From the NCBI RefSeq assembly GCF_003963535.1, contig NZ_CP034539.1:2170001-2234000 (forward strand): 64,000 nucleotides of DNA, read 5' to 3'. Positions 42,693 through 51,243 of this stretch are shown piece by piece. The notes below the pieces were generated by a model. The model had not been told where the DNA came from, searched no databases, and was given only the letters and a program-made list of their open reading frames with translations. This DNA comes from Streptomyces cyaneochromogenes. Its GTDB lineage: Bacteria; Actinomycetota; Actinomycetes; Streptomycetales; Streptomycetaceae. Position 1 is the first letter of the stretch. Every line of letters starts with the position of its first letter. Both the position numbers and the translations under genes were made by a program.

Positions 42693-43231
42693 GCGACACC
42701 TCCCAGACACTTGCGCAGCTGGGTGAGTCCGTCGCGCATACGGGTCTTGACCGTGCCCAGCGGCAGGGAGAGCCGCTCGGCCACTTCACGGTAGGTGTAG
42801 CCCTCGTAGTAGGCGAGGGTGACGGACTGGCGCTGCAGCGCGGTGAGGCGTTCCAGGCAGCGGCGCACCCACTCGCGTTCGAGGCCGGCCTCGACCTCCT
42901 CTGCGACATGGTCGAAGGCCGGCTGGTTCGCGCGCAGGGCCTCGCGCTGCTCGCGCTCGCCGGCCGCGCGGGCGCTGCGCACCCGGTCGACGGCGCGACG
43001 GTGGGCGAGGGTGAGGATCCACGACAGGGCGCTGCCCCGCCCCGGGTCGAACTTCGCGGCGGACCGCCACAGTTCGAGCAACACCTCCTGCGCCACCTCC
43101 TCGGACTGGGCGGGATCGCGCACCACACGTCGCACCAGCCCGTACACCGGCCCGGAGACCAGTCCGTACAGCTCCTCGAACGCCTTCTGGTCACCGCCCG
43201 CAACGAGCACCAGCAGCTCGTCCGCCTCCAA
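42689..43231 (-). CDS. sigK: ECF sigma factor, SigK type
   Basis: 180 residues from TTG 43231. Region 2 includes FEELYGLVSGPVYGLVRRVV and DPAQSEEVAQEVLLELWRSA, region 4 includes LTALQRQSVTLAYYEGYTYR and LSLPLGTVKTRMRDGLTQL. Length and the RskA partner fit the SigK/SigL group. I prefer the TTG start because GGAGGGGGAG lies just before it, homologues begin near ADELLVLVA, and the -10 element of its predicted promoter (43284-43289) sits on the upstream ATG at 43285. It forms a coupled operon with the anti-sigma gene. Confidence 0.85.
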   Translation of the reverse strand: MEADELLVLVAGGDQKAFEELYGLVSGPVYGLVRRVVRDPAQSEEVAQEVLLELWRSAAKFDPGRGSALSWILTLAHRRAVDRVRSARAAGEREQREALRANQPAFDHVAEEVEAGLEREWVRRCLERLTALQRQSVTLAYYEGYTYREVAERLSLPLGTVKTRMRDGLTQLRKCLGGVA

Positions 43232-43283
43232 CTCGTCTCCCCCTCCAGTCAGGCCGCAGCGCGGCCGTCTAGTCCCACGAGGC

Positions 43284-43310
43284 ATTCGCAACGAACCCAC
43301 CTCCGGATGG
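43284..43310 (-). promoter_or_regulatory. SigK-type promoter of the sigma operon
   Basis: On the minus strand CCATCC (43310-43305), 15 bases, then GCGAAT (43289-43284). It resembles the CCATCC...CCGAAT elements I recall for mycobacterial SigK. It would make the sigma gene self-activating. Confidence 0.6.
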
Positions 43311-43396
43311 GGTTACGGATCAGCGCGCCGAAAACGCGGGTCGTCCGCCGATGAAACAACTTTTCAGTTCCGCCGTAAGAACGCTTGAGATTCGAC

Positions 43397-43423
43397 CAAT
43401 CCACCCTGGCGGCCGCTCCGAAT
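43397..43423 (+). promoter_or_regulatory. SigK-type promoter of the DUF4331 operon
   Basis: CAATCC (43397-43402), 15 bases, then CCGAAT (43418-43423), the same spacing as the sigma promoter on the other strand. It predicts a start near 43430 and a leader of about 32 bases. Confidence 0.6.
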
Positions 43424-43461
43424 CGGGTTCGTCAGGCAAGTTGGCACTGAGGACGGACGGC

Positions 43462-44997
43462 ATGACACCTATTTCCAGGAGCGGTGCGGGACGCAAGGGC
43501 CTCGCGACCCTCGTATGTGGTGCGCTGGCCGCCGGGGGGCTCGCAGCCGCCGGCGTCGCCGCGCTGGCACCGGGGGCGGCCTCCGCCTCCAGCCACCGGG
43601 AGGCCCCGCTGATCTCGGGGACACCGCAGTACGACAACACGGACGTGTACGCGTTCGTCAGCCCGGACAAGCCGGACACGACGACGATCATCGCGAACTG
43701 GATCCCGTTCGAGGAGCCGGCCGGCGGGCCGAACTTCTTCACGTTCGCCGAGGACGCGCAGTACGACATCCACATCGACAACAACGGTGACGCGCAGGGC
43801 GAGCTGCTCTACCGCTTCACCTTCGACACGCACATCAAGAACAAGAAGACGTTCCTGTACAACACCGGCCCGGTCGAGAGCCTCGACGACGCCGACCTCA
43901 ACATCACGCAGACGTACGACGTCGAGCTGATCAAGCTCAAGAACCAGAAGCTGGTGTCGAAGACGAAGGTCGCCAACGACGTGCCGGTGGCGCCGTCGAA
44001 CGTCGGCAAGGCGTCCATGCCGGACTACGCGAAGCTGCGCGAGCAGGCCGTCCACGAGCTCCACGGCGGCACCACGTCGTTCGCCGGGCAGGCCGACGAC
44101 CCGTTCTTCCTGGACCTGCGCGTCTTCGACCTGCTGTACGGCGGGAACCTCTCCGAGGTCGGCAACGACACGCTCAAGGGCTACAACGTCAACTCCATAG
44201 CCCTGCAGGTCCCGACACACATGCTCGCCGAGTCGGCGGACCAGCCGATCGTGGGCATCTGGTCGACGACGCAGCGCAAGAACGCCAGGGGCTACTTCGA
44301 GCAGGTCTCGCGCCTGGGCAGCCCGCTGGTCAACGAGGTCGTCAACCCGCTCAAGGACAAGGACAAGTTCAACGCGTCCGCGCCCTGGGACGACGCCCAG
44401 TTCCTGAAGAACGTCACCAACCCCGAGCTGCCGAAGCTCATCGAGGCGATCTACAAGATCCCGGCACCCAAGGAGCCGCGCAACGACCTGGTCGACGTCT
44501 TCCTGAAGGGCGTGAAGGACCTCAACCAGCCGCCCCACGTCCGCCCGGCGGAGATGCTGCGCCTGAACACCTCGATCAAGCCGGCCGCCGAACCCAAGCG
44601 GCTCGGTGTCCTCGACGGTGACACCGCGGGCTTCCCGAACGGCCGTCGCCTCACCGACGACGTGATCGACGCCTCGCTCCAGGTCGTCGAGGGTGAACTG
44701 CTGGGCGCCAAGAACGACTTGGGCGACGCGGTCGACAAGAACGACAAGGAATTCGAGAAGTCCTTCCCGTACGTCGCCCTGCCGACCGAGGGTTCGCGCG
44801 GCCCGCTCGCCAAGGGCACGGACGGCGAGACCGACGTGCGCAGCCAGCTCGGCGACGCCCTGCAGCCGGCGGGTGCCTCCGGCAGCACCGACAACACGAC
44901 CCTGATCGCCGGGTCGGCGGGCGCCGGCGCGATCGGAGTCCTGCTGATCGGCGCGGGTCTGGCCTGGTGGCGCCGGACGCGGGAGCGGGCGTACTAG
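43462..44997 (+). CDS. Exported DUF4331 protein with C-terminal membrane anchor
   Basis: 511 residues from ATG 43462. Signal peptide GLATLVCGALAAGGLAAAGV..., with ASASSHREAPLISGTPQYDN at the mature start (the SSHREAP element is diagnostic for DUF4331). The long beta-rich domain (DVYAFVSPDKPDTTTIIANW, PNFFTFAEDAQYDIHIDNNG, NDLVDVFLKGVKDLNQPPH) is followed by a C-terminal helix GAIGVLLIGAGLAWW and a basic tail, so it is held at the membrane facing outward. The family function is not established. It is the first gene under the SigK-type promoter and starts an operon with TPR and NicO genes. Confidence 0.85.
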   Translation: MTPISRSGAGRKGLATLVCGALAAGGLAAAGVAALAPGAASASSHREAPLISGTPQYDNTDVYAFVSPDKPDTTTIIANWIPFEEPAGGPNFFTFAEDAQYDIHIDNNGDAQGELLYRFTFDTHIKNKKTFLYNTGPVESLDDADLNITQTYDVELIKLKNQKLVSKTKVANDVPVAPSNVGKASMPDYAKLREQAVHELHGGTTSFAGQADDPFFLDLRVFDLLYGGNLSEVGNDTLKGYNVNSIALQVPTHMLAESADQPIVGIWSTTQRKNARGYFEQVSRLGSPLVNEVVNPLKDKDKFNASAPWDDAQFLKNVTNPELPKLIEAIYKIPAPKEPRNDLVDVFLKGVKDLNQPPHVRPAEMLRLNTSIKPAAEPKRLGVLDGDTAGFPNGRRLTDDVIDASLQVVEGELLGAKNDLGDAVDKNDKEFEKSFPYVALPTEGSRGPLAKGTDGETDVRSQLGDALQPAGASGSTDNTTLIAGSAGAGAIGVLLIGAGLAWWRRTRERAY

Positions 44998-45102
44998 GCC
45001 CCGTCGACTGGCGCGGCCCGCGCAGTACTCATCCCCCACGGCGCGGGCCGCGCCGCCGTATGCGACAACGACCGTTCCTGCAAACCCGATCGAGGAGAGG
45101 GC

Positions 45103-46740
45103 ATGGCCCCGCGGACGAACGACAACGCACCGCAGAACGAGGAGCACGGCCAGGCCGCCGGTGCGGATGCCGCTGCCGCGGAGACCGATGAGCGGGTTGC
45201 CGCCATGCGGCGGGTGAGCAGCGCGAGGCGGCAGGGGCTTCGCTTCTGCCGAAGCGGGGTCCGGGGGCTCAGCCCCCAGCGGGGCCCAGGGGCAGAGCCC
45301 CTGGACGGGGTCGAAGGGGCGGAGCCCCTGGAGGACGGGAAGGGTAGGGGCGGCGGGGGCGAAGAATCCGCTGACCAGCGCATCGCCGCCGTACGCCGCG
45401 CCGCGGCAGCGGGACGACGCCGGCGGGCTCTTCATCTCGCCGGCTGCACCGCCCTGCTGGCCATCGCCTTCACCGCCGGCTCCATCGCACTCGACGCCGT
45501 ACGCGACAACCCGGCCACCGGCATCGCCCCCGCCTCCGCCGCCGTCGCACCCGGCCTCCTCGCCACCGGCGACCTGGACACCGGCGTCTCCTCCCTCCAG
45601 GCCCACCTGCGCGATCAGCCGAGGGACTTCGTCGGCTGGTCCACTCTGGGCCTCGCCTACGTCGAACAGGCCCGCACCAAGGGCGACCCCTCCCGCTACC
45701 CGCAGGCCGAGCAGGCCTTCAAGCGCTCCCTCGCGCTGAAGTCCGACAACGACCAGGCCCTGGCCGGCCGCGCCGCCCTCGCGGCCGCCCGCCACGACTT
45801 CGAGGACGCCCTGAAGTACGCCGACCAGGCCCTGAAGGTGAACCCGTACAGCGAACGCGCCCTGTGCACCCGCGTCGACGCCCTGGTCGAACTCGGCCGC
45901 TACACCGACGCGTCCAAGGCCGCCGACACGGCCGACGACCGCCGCCCGGGCATCCCGGTCTTCACGCGCTACGCGTATGTCCACGAGCTGCGCGGCGACG
46001 TCCGCACGGCCCGACGCGTGCTGGACCAGGCGCTCTCCTCCGCGGTCACCCCCGGCGACATCGCGTACGTCGCCACCCAGCTCGGCCAACTCGCCTGGAA
46101 CCAGGGCGACTACGACAGCGCCCTCACCCACTACGCCCGCGCCCTCGCCGCCGACGAGAACTACGTCCCCGCCCTCGAAGGCCGCGCCCGTGCGCAGGCC
46201 GCGAGCGGCGACAGGACCGGCGCGCTCAAGGGCCTGCGGGACGTCGTCTCCCGCTACCCCCTCCCCGGCCCGCTCGTCGCACTCGGCGAGCTGTACGAGG
46301 CGTCCGGCGACCGGGCCGAGGCCGTCGACCAGTACGCCCTGGTCGACGCCTGGACGGCCCTCGCCCGCGCCAACGGCGTCAACGCCGACCTCGACACCGC
46401 CCTCGCGGCCGCCGACCACGGCGACAAGGCGTCCGCCCTGCGCGCCGCCCGCGCCGAGTGGGACCGTCGGCAGACCGTGCACACCGCGGACGCCCTCGCC
46501 TGGGCACTGCACGCCAACGGCAAGGACGAGGAGGCCCTGCCCTACACCCGCAAGGCCACGGCCACCGGCTACCGCAGCGCCGCGTTCCTCTTCCACCGCG
46601 GCGTCATCGAGCGCGCCACGGGCCACGCCGAGGACGCCCGCGAGCACCTGCGGGCCGCGCTGAAGCTGAACGCCGGCTTCTCGCCGCTGGGCGCCCGGGA
46701 AGCCCGTACGGCACTCAAGAACCTGGAGGCGGGCAAGTGA
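45103..46740 (+). CDS. Membrane-anchored TPR protein with an internal repeat insertion
   Basis: 545 residues. The N-terminal 100 residues contain a helix segment DERVAAMRRVSSARR and a near copy DQRIAAVRRAAAAGRR, separated by about 43 low-complexity residues encoded by a GC palindrome element (45231-45360). A membrane helix (LHLAGCTALLAIAFTAGSIA) is near 110, then TPR repeats fill 150-540 (DLDTGVSSLQAHLRDQPRDF, YVEQARTKGDPSRYPQAEQA, and so on). GGAGAGG precedes ATG 45103. It probably scaffolds or senses at the membrane. The stop overlaps the NicO start by GTGA. Confidence 0.82.
   Translation: MAPRTNDNAPQNEEHGQAAGADAAAAETDERVAAMRRVSSARRQGLRFCRSGVRGLSPQRGPGAEPLDGVEGAEPLEDGKGRGGGGEESADQRIAAVRRAAAAGRRRRALHLAGCTALLAIAFTAGSIALDAVRDNPATGIAPASAAVAPGLLATGDLDTGVSSLQAHLRDQPRDFVGWSTLGLAYVEQARTKGDPSRYPQAEQAFKRSLALKSDNDQALAGRAALAAARHDFEDALKYADQALKVNPYSERALCTRVDALVELGRYTDASKAADTADDRRPGIPVFTRYAYVHELRGDVRTARRVLDQALSSAVTPGDIAYVATQLGQLAWNQGDYDSALTHYARALAADENYVPALEGRARAQAASGDRTGALKGLRDVVSRYPLPGPLVALGELYEASGDRAEAVDQYALVDAWTALARANGVNADLDTALAAADHGDKASALRAARAEWDRRQTVHTADALAWALHANGKDEEALPYTRKATATGYRSAAFLFHRGVIERATGHAEDAREHLRAALKLNAGFSPLGAREARTALKNLEAGK
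45231..45360 (+). repeat. In-frame GC palindrome element inside the TPR gene
   Basis: Three palindromes are packed here: GGGGGCTCAGCCCCC (45263-45277), CCAGGGGC-AGA-GCCCCTGG (45286-45304) and AGGGGC-GGA-GCCCCT (45315-45329), after GGCTTCGCTTC. GGGGTCCGGGGG (45256) matches the terminator element at 31630. This looks like a dispersed intergenic repeat that entered a coding gene without breaking the frame. Confidence 0.7.
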
Positions 46741-48428
46741 CCCCCCGTCGGCTGTTCGCCTCCGGCGCCGCCGTCCTCACGGCGGCCTGCGCGCTCGCGC
46801 TGTTCTCCTCCCCTCCCGCGAGCGCGCACCCCCTCGGCAACTTCACCGTCAACCGCTACGACGGCCTCGTCGCCGCCCCCGGCGAACTGCGCGTCCACCA
46901 TGTCGAGGACCTCGCCGAGATCCCGGCTACGCAGGCGAAGCCGGACATCGAGAAGGCGGGCATGACGGAGTGGGCCCGGCAGCGCTGCGAGAACGCCGCG
47001 CAGGGCAGCGAGGTCACCGTGGACGGCCGTACGGTCGAGCTGACGCTGAACAGCAGCCACTCGCGCGTGCGGCCAGGTCAGGCGGGTCTGGACACCCTCC
47101 GTGTGGAGTGCCGGCTGACGGCGCCGCTCCCCGAGGACGCCACGGTCGCCCTCGGCTTCCGGGGCGCGGGCGCGCAGGCCGGCCCCGGCTGGCGGGAGAT
47201 CACGGCACGCGGCGACCGTATGACGCTCACCGCCTCGGACGTGCCGAAGGAGTCGGTCTCCCGCGAACTGACCGAGTACCCCGAGGAGTTGCTCTCCTCG
47301 CCGGCCGACACCAAGGCCGCGTCGCTGCGCGTGCGCCCCGGCGGACCGGCCCTCGCCGAGTCCGCGCCTGACGCCCCCGCCTCCTCGGTCCTGCCCCGAG
47401 GCGCCGACCGCTGGACGCGCGCCCTGGACGGACTGGTCGCCCGCCACGACCTCACCGTCGGCTTCGCCGCCCTCGCCCTGGTGATCGCGGTCTTCCTCGG
47501 CGCGATGCACGCGCTCGCCCCGGGCCACGGCAAGACGATCATGGCCGCGGTCGCCACGGCACGCGGCGGCAACGCACGCCTCAAGGACGTCATGCCGCTG
47601 GCCGCCTCGGTGACGGTCACCCACACCCTGGGCGTGGTCGCCCTCGGCCTCCTGATCACGGCGGGCTCGGCGGCGGCACCGTCGGTCATCACATGGCTGG
47701 GCATCGCGAGCGGAGTCCTGGTGACGCTGGCGGGGGTGACGCTGGTCCGCCGGGCCTGGCACATCCGCAAGCACACCCAGCCGCACGGGCACGGGCACGA
47801 CCACTCACACACCCACGATCACGACCACTCCCACGGGCACGAGACCGAGCACGAGACCGAGACCGACGAGGTCCGCGAGCACCAACCGGTCCTGGTCGCC
47901 GCCCACACCCACGCCACGGCGCAGACCCACGCACCCGCACAGGGCCACGTCCACGCGCACGAGGACCATCAGCACCACGAGCACGACCACACGCACGATC
48001 ACCCCCACCCCCACCCCCACAGCCACACCCACGGCCTGCTCACCCACACCCACGGCGGCTTCACGCACACCCACCCCACCGCCCCGACCCTCCGCGGCAC
48101 GATCCTCCTCGGCTTCGCCGGCGGCCTCGTGCCCAGCCCTTCCGCGGTCGTCGTGCTCGTGGGCGCCGCGGCGCTCGGCAAGGCGTGGTTCGGGCTGCTG
48201 CTCGTCGTCGCGTACGGGGTCGGGCTGGCCCTCACCCTCACCGCGGCCGGGTTCGCGGTCGTCAAGCTGGGGACCGGGGTCACACGGGTACTGGACAAAC
48301 GCCCCCGCTGGACCACCCACCCGATCACGACCTTCCTGCGCAGGACCGCTCCGCTGGGCTCGGCGCTCCTCGTCGTGCTGCTCGGGGCCGGATTGGTGTT
48401 CCAGGGGGCGGCATCCGCACTCGGCTGA
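46737..48428 (+). CDS. NicO/RcnA-like metal transporter with a giant His loop
   Basis: 563 residues. A signal-like helix (FASGAAVLTAACALALFSSP) precedes an extracellular domain (HPLGNFTVNRYDGLVAAPGE and on) of about 210 residues, then NicO helices start near 240. VFLGAMHALAPGHGKTIMAA near 258 carries the metal-path H-x5-PGHGK signature, and the second half opens TILLGFAGGLVPSPSAVVVL near 455. Between them, residues 344-448 hold about 36 histidines. Start GTG 46737 overlaps the TPR stop. The family moves Ni or Co, either in or out; direction and metal cannot be told. It is the last gene of the SigK-linked operon. Confidence 0.85.
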   Translation: MTPRRLFASGAAVLTAACALALFSSPPASAHPLGNFTVNRYDGLVAAPGELRVHHVEDLAEIPATQAKPDIEKAGMTEWARQRCENAAQGSEVTVDGRTVELTLNSSHSRVRPGQAGLDTLRVECRLTAPLPEDATVALGFRGAGAQAGPGWREITARGDRMTLTASDVPKESVSRELTEYPEELLSSPADTKAASLRVRPGGPALAESAPDAPASSVLPRGADRWTRALDGLVARHDLTVGFAALALVIAVFLGAMHALAPGHGKTIMAAVATARGGNARLKDVMPLAASVTVTHTLGVVALGLLITAGSAAAPSVITWLGIASGVLVTLAGVTLVRRAWHIRKHTQPHGHGHDHSHTHDHDHSHGHETEHETETDEVREHQPVLVAAHTHATAQTHAPAQGHVHAHEDHQHHEHDHTHDHPHPHPHSHTHGLLTHTHGGFTHTHPTAPTLRGTILLGFAGGLVPSPSAVVVLVGAAALGKAWFGLLLVVAYGVGLALTLTAAGFAVVKLGTGVTRVLDKRPRWTTHPITTFLRRTAPLGSALLVVLLGAGLVFQGAASALG

Positions 48429-48491
48429 GCTACTTTTGGGAAGAAATCACACGGAGTGGAGATTTCGCACGGATGCGAATGGGGGACGCCC

Positions 48492-50114
48492 GTGTCCGAA
48501 GAACACGGCAGTGAACGTGTCATCGCGGGCCGCTACCGCCTCCTGTCCCCGCTCGGCGAGGGCGGCATGGGCACCGTGTGGCGGGCGCGCGACGAGGTGC
48601 TGTACCGCGAGGTCGCCGTCAAGGAGGTGCGTGCGCCGCACGGGCTGCCGGCGCCCGAGGTCGAGCGGATGTACGCCCGGCTGGAGCGCGAGGCGTGGGC
48701 GGCGGCGCGGGTCGCCAACCGCAATGTCGTCACGGTGTACGACGTGGCCACGCAGGACGGCCGGCCCTGGATCGTGATGGAGCTGGTCCGCGGCATCTCG
48801 CTGGCCGAGCTGCTGGACGCCGAGGGCCCGCTGAGCCCGCAGCGCGCCGCGCACATCGGTGCCGAGGTGCTGTCCGCGCTGCGGGCCGCGCACGAGGCCG
48901 GGGTGCTGCACCGGGACGTGAAGCCGGCCAACGTGCTGATGTCGAACGACGGCCGGGTCGTGCTCACCGACTTCGGCATCGCCATGGTCGAGGGCAGCTC
49001 CGCGCTGACGATGACCGGCGAGGTCATCGGCTCCCCCGAGTTCCTGGCCCCGGAGCGGGCACTGGGCCGCACGCCCGGCCCGGAGTCGGACCTGTGGTCG
49101 CTCGGCGTGCTGCTCTACGCGGCCGTGGAGGGCAACTCCCCCTTCCGCCAGAACACCCCGCTCAGCACCCTGCGCGCGATCGTCGACGACGAGCTGCCCC
49201 CGCCGCACCGGGCCGGTCCGCTCACCGGCGTCATCGAGGGGCTGCTGCGCAAGGACCCGGCCGAGCGGCTGCCCGCCGACCGGGCCGAGCAGGACCTGCG
49301 GATCATCGGCGCGGGCGGCACGCCACGCGCGGACGCCGTGCAGGCGACCCCGTACACCCCCACCGTCGCGGCGTTCCCGGCGCCGTCGCAGACCGCCCCG
49401 ACGGCCCCGGTCCCACCGCCCGCGTCGACCCGGCCCGTCACCGCCACCCCCGCCGACACCACGGCTCCCGTCCGCCCCGACCGCAACCGCCGCGCCGCCG
49501 TCGTCCTGATCGCCGGCGTCGCCGCACTCGCCTTGGCCGTGGCAGGGCTGACGTACGCCCTCCTCAACCGCGGGGGCGACGGGGACAAGGCGCGCGGCGA
49601 CGAGACCACCAGCCAGACCGGCGGCGGGACTTCACCGGCCGAGACCGAGGACGAGAACGCCTCGGGCGGGGGCCAGAGCCCGACACCGAGCCCGAGCGAC
49701 AGTGACACGCCCTCCGCTGCCCCGCAGTCCGTGAAGGTGACGTTGGCGGGCTCGAACCTCGAGTACTCCGGGTCCTGTCCACCGCCGAACGGCGAGGCGC
49801 CCGCCTTCACGGCGACGTTCACGGTGGGGCGGCTGCCGGCCGAGGTCACCTATCGCTGGGTGTCGCGGGACGGCGACGTCATGGACCAGGGCTGGAAGAC
49901 CCTGTCGTTCCCGGAGGGGGGCGAACGGACCAAGCAGGACAAGGCGTTCGTGACGACGTACGACGACAGCGGGACGTTCGAGAACGAGATCGGCGTCGAG
50001 GTGCGCGACCCGGTGGAGACGAAGTCCGACTCGGTGCCGTTCTCGGTGACCTGTGTGACGGAGACCCCGACGGGCGGGGTCTCGCCATCGCCCAGCGGAT
50101 CGCCGGGCTCGTAA
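48492..50114 (+). CDS. Transmembrane Ser/Thr protein kinase (PknB-like)
   Basis: 540 residues from GTG 48492 (VSEEHGSERVIAGRYRLL), with GGGGGA about 7 bases before. The kinase domain has LGEGGMGTVWRA, VAVKEV with the ATP lysine, HRDVKPANVLM near 139, LTDFGIAMVE and APERAL. A Pro/Thr-rich linker leads to a membrane helix (VVLIAGVAALALAVAGLTYA) near 335 and then an acidic Ser/Pro-rich stretch and an outer beta domain with cysteines (EYSGSCPPPN, FSVTCVTE). It is not a PASTA kinase. Signal and targets unknown. It converges on the lipase gene, 4 bases away. Confidence 0.9.
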   Translation: MSEEHGSERVIAGRYRLLSPLGEGGMGTVWRARDEVLYREVAVKEVRAPHGLPAPEVERMYARLEREAWAAARVANRNVVTVYDVATQDGRPWIVMELVRGISLAELLDAEGPLSPQRAAHIGAEVLSALRAAHEAGVLHRDVKPANVLMSNDGRVVLTDFGIAMVEGSSALTMTGEVIGSPEFLAPERALGRTPGPESDLWSLGVLLYAAVEGNSPFRQNTPLSTLRAIVDDELPPPHRAGPLTGVIEGLLRKDPAERLPADRAEQDLRIIGAGGTPRADAVQATPYTPTVAAFPAPSQTAPTAPVPPPASTRPVTATPADTTAPVRPDRNRRAAVVLIAGVAALALAVAGLTYALLNRGGDGDKARGDETTSQTGGGTSPAETEDENASGGGQSPTPSPSDSDTPSAAPQSVKVTLAGSNLEYSGSCPPPNGEAPAFTATFTVGRLPAEVTYRWVSRDGDVMDQGWKTLSFPEGGERTKQDKAFVTTYDDSGTFENEIGVEVRDPVETKSDSVPFSVTCVTETPTGGVSPSPSGSPGS

Positions 50115-50118
50115 GGGG

Positions 50119-50928
50119 TCAGGCCGCGCTGGCCAGCACCGGCAGATAACCACCCGACTGGCCCGCGGCCGTCGGGTGGTACGACTCCGGGATGTTGAGC
50201 CAGTTCACGGCGTGCATCCACGAGCTGCCGGAGCAGATCTCGTGCCCGGTGAACGTGGGACGCACGTCGGCGAAGGTGAACCCGTGGTCGAGGGCGCGCT
50301 TCTCGGTCGCGGCGTCGATGTAGTCGGCCGCGTCGTTGAGCGCCCTGCGCTTGGTCTCGGACAGACCGAGGCACCCGGACACGCCCAGCTTGTAGAAGCG
50401 GGGGTAACCGAGCACGACCACATGGGCCGACGGGGCCTTGGTGCGAATGGCCGAGTAGACGGTGTCGAGCCGGCCGGGCAGCGTCGAGTCGACGTACGCC
50501 TTGGCGGTGTTGATGCGGGAGACGCAGGCGCTGTCGGACTGCAGCACACAGGTCGTCATGATGTCCGAGAACCCGGCGTCGTTGCCGCCGATCGAGATGG
50601 ACACGAGGGCGGTGGCGGGGCTGAGCGGGCCGAGCTGACTGGCCGTGACATCACTCGTACGAGCGCCCGCGCAGGCGGTGAAGTCGAACGACGAGGGTGA
50701 GTTCGCGGCGGCCCACAGATACGGATACGCCTTCGTGCTGCGTGCGCAGTCGCCGCTGGAGGCGAGGTAGCTGCCCGCACCGAGGCCGGAGGAGTAGGAG
50801 TCGCCGAGGGCCACATAGCCGCCGATTGCGGCGGTTTCGGAGGCCTGCGCGGCGCCGGTCCCGGTGAGGGCGGTGCCGACGGCGAGGAGGAGCGAGGCGA
50901 CGTATGCGGAAAGTCGGGAACGTCTCAT
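50119..50928 (-). CDS. Secreted SGNH/GDSL lipase
   Basis: 269 residues with a 30-residue signal peptide (VASLLLAVGTALTGTGAAQA). Catalytic Ser44 in VALGDSYSSGLGAG, block III GGNDAGF, and the His in YHPTAAG near 251. Six cysteines after cleavage (GDCARS, TACAGA, TTCVLQSDSACV, GCLGL, EICSGS region) suggest three disulfides as in the Streptomyces rimosus GDSL lipase. It likely hydrolyses esters of lipids outside the cell. GGGAGG lies 5 bases before the ATG. A region of 315 bases upstream holds the divergent subtilase promoter. Confidence 0.92.
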   Translation of the reverse strand: MRRSRLSAYVASLLLAVGTALTGTGAAQASETAAIGGYVALGDSYSSGLGAGSYLASSGDCARSTKAYPYLWAAANSPSSFDFTACAGARTSDVTASQLGPLSPATALVSISIGGNDAGFSDIMTTCVLQSDSACVSRINTAKAYVDSTLPGRLDTVYSAIRTKAPSAHVVVLGYPRFYKLGVSGCLGLSETKRRALNDAADYIDAATEKRALDHGFTFADVRPTFTGHEICSGSSWMHAVNWLNIPESYHPTAAGQSGGYLPVLASAA

Positions 50929-51243
50929 GGAACCTCCCTATAGCAGGATCTCTGCATTAACCGTCGTACCAACTACGCGTGTTGACCGGAAGTGTCCATG
51001 CCAAGACCTTTCCGGGCATCACGACCTCCACTCCGGGCGTTCACCACCCGTCCGATTGCGTGCACATGTCATGTGTGTTGACAGGTCGTCAACCGCCTTG
51101 TTCTACCCCCGTAGACCGCCCAGTCTTTACATCAGCCCCGAGCGGAACGCGACGCTCCAGGCTGTGCCCGCGATCACGCGCGCACCCCCCACAGACGCGC
51201 GCCCCACCCGGGCTCGCGCCGCCTAGAGGAGGACTCCCTCGTA
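50929..51243. promoter_or_regulatory. Divergent lipase/subtilase promoter region
   Basis: This 315-base gap has a promoter-like TTGACA (51078-51083), 17 bases, TTCTAC (51101-51106) reading toward the subtilase. A perfect odd palindrome CACATGTCATGTG (51063-51075) touches its -35, and GTTGAC-AGGTC-GTCAAC overlaps the -35. A TATAGG-like box lies near the lipase start. The leader to the subtilase is about 130 bases. Confidence 0.5.

Noticed and set aside
43351..43461. Upstream in-frame extension of the DUF4331 protein from ATG 43351
   Set aside because: It would run through the SigK-type promoter elements and push the signal peptide far from the N-terminus; ATG 43462 gives a normal signal peptide.
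43432..46647. Minus-strand open frame of about 1070 codons across the DUF4331 and TPR genes
   Set aside because: High-GC shadow of real plus-strand genes: low-complexity Val/Gly/Arg/Asp composition, no domain motif, no ribosome binding site.
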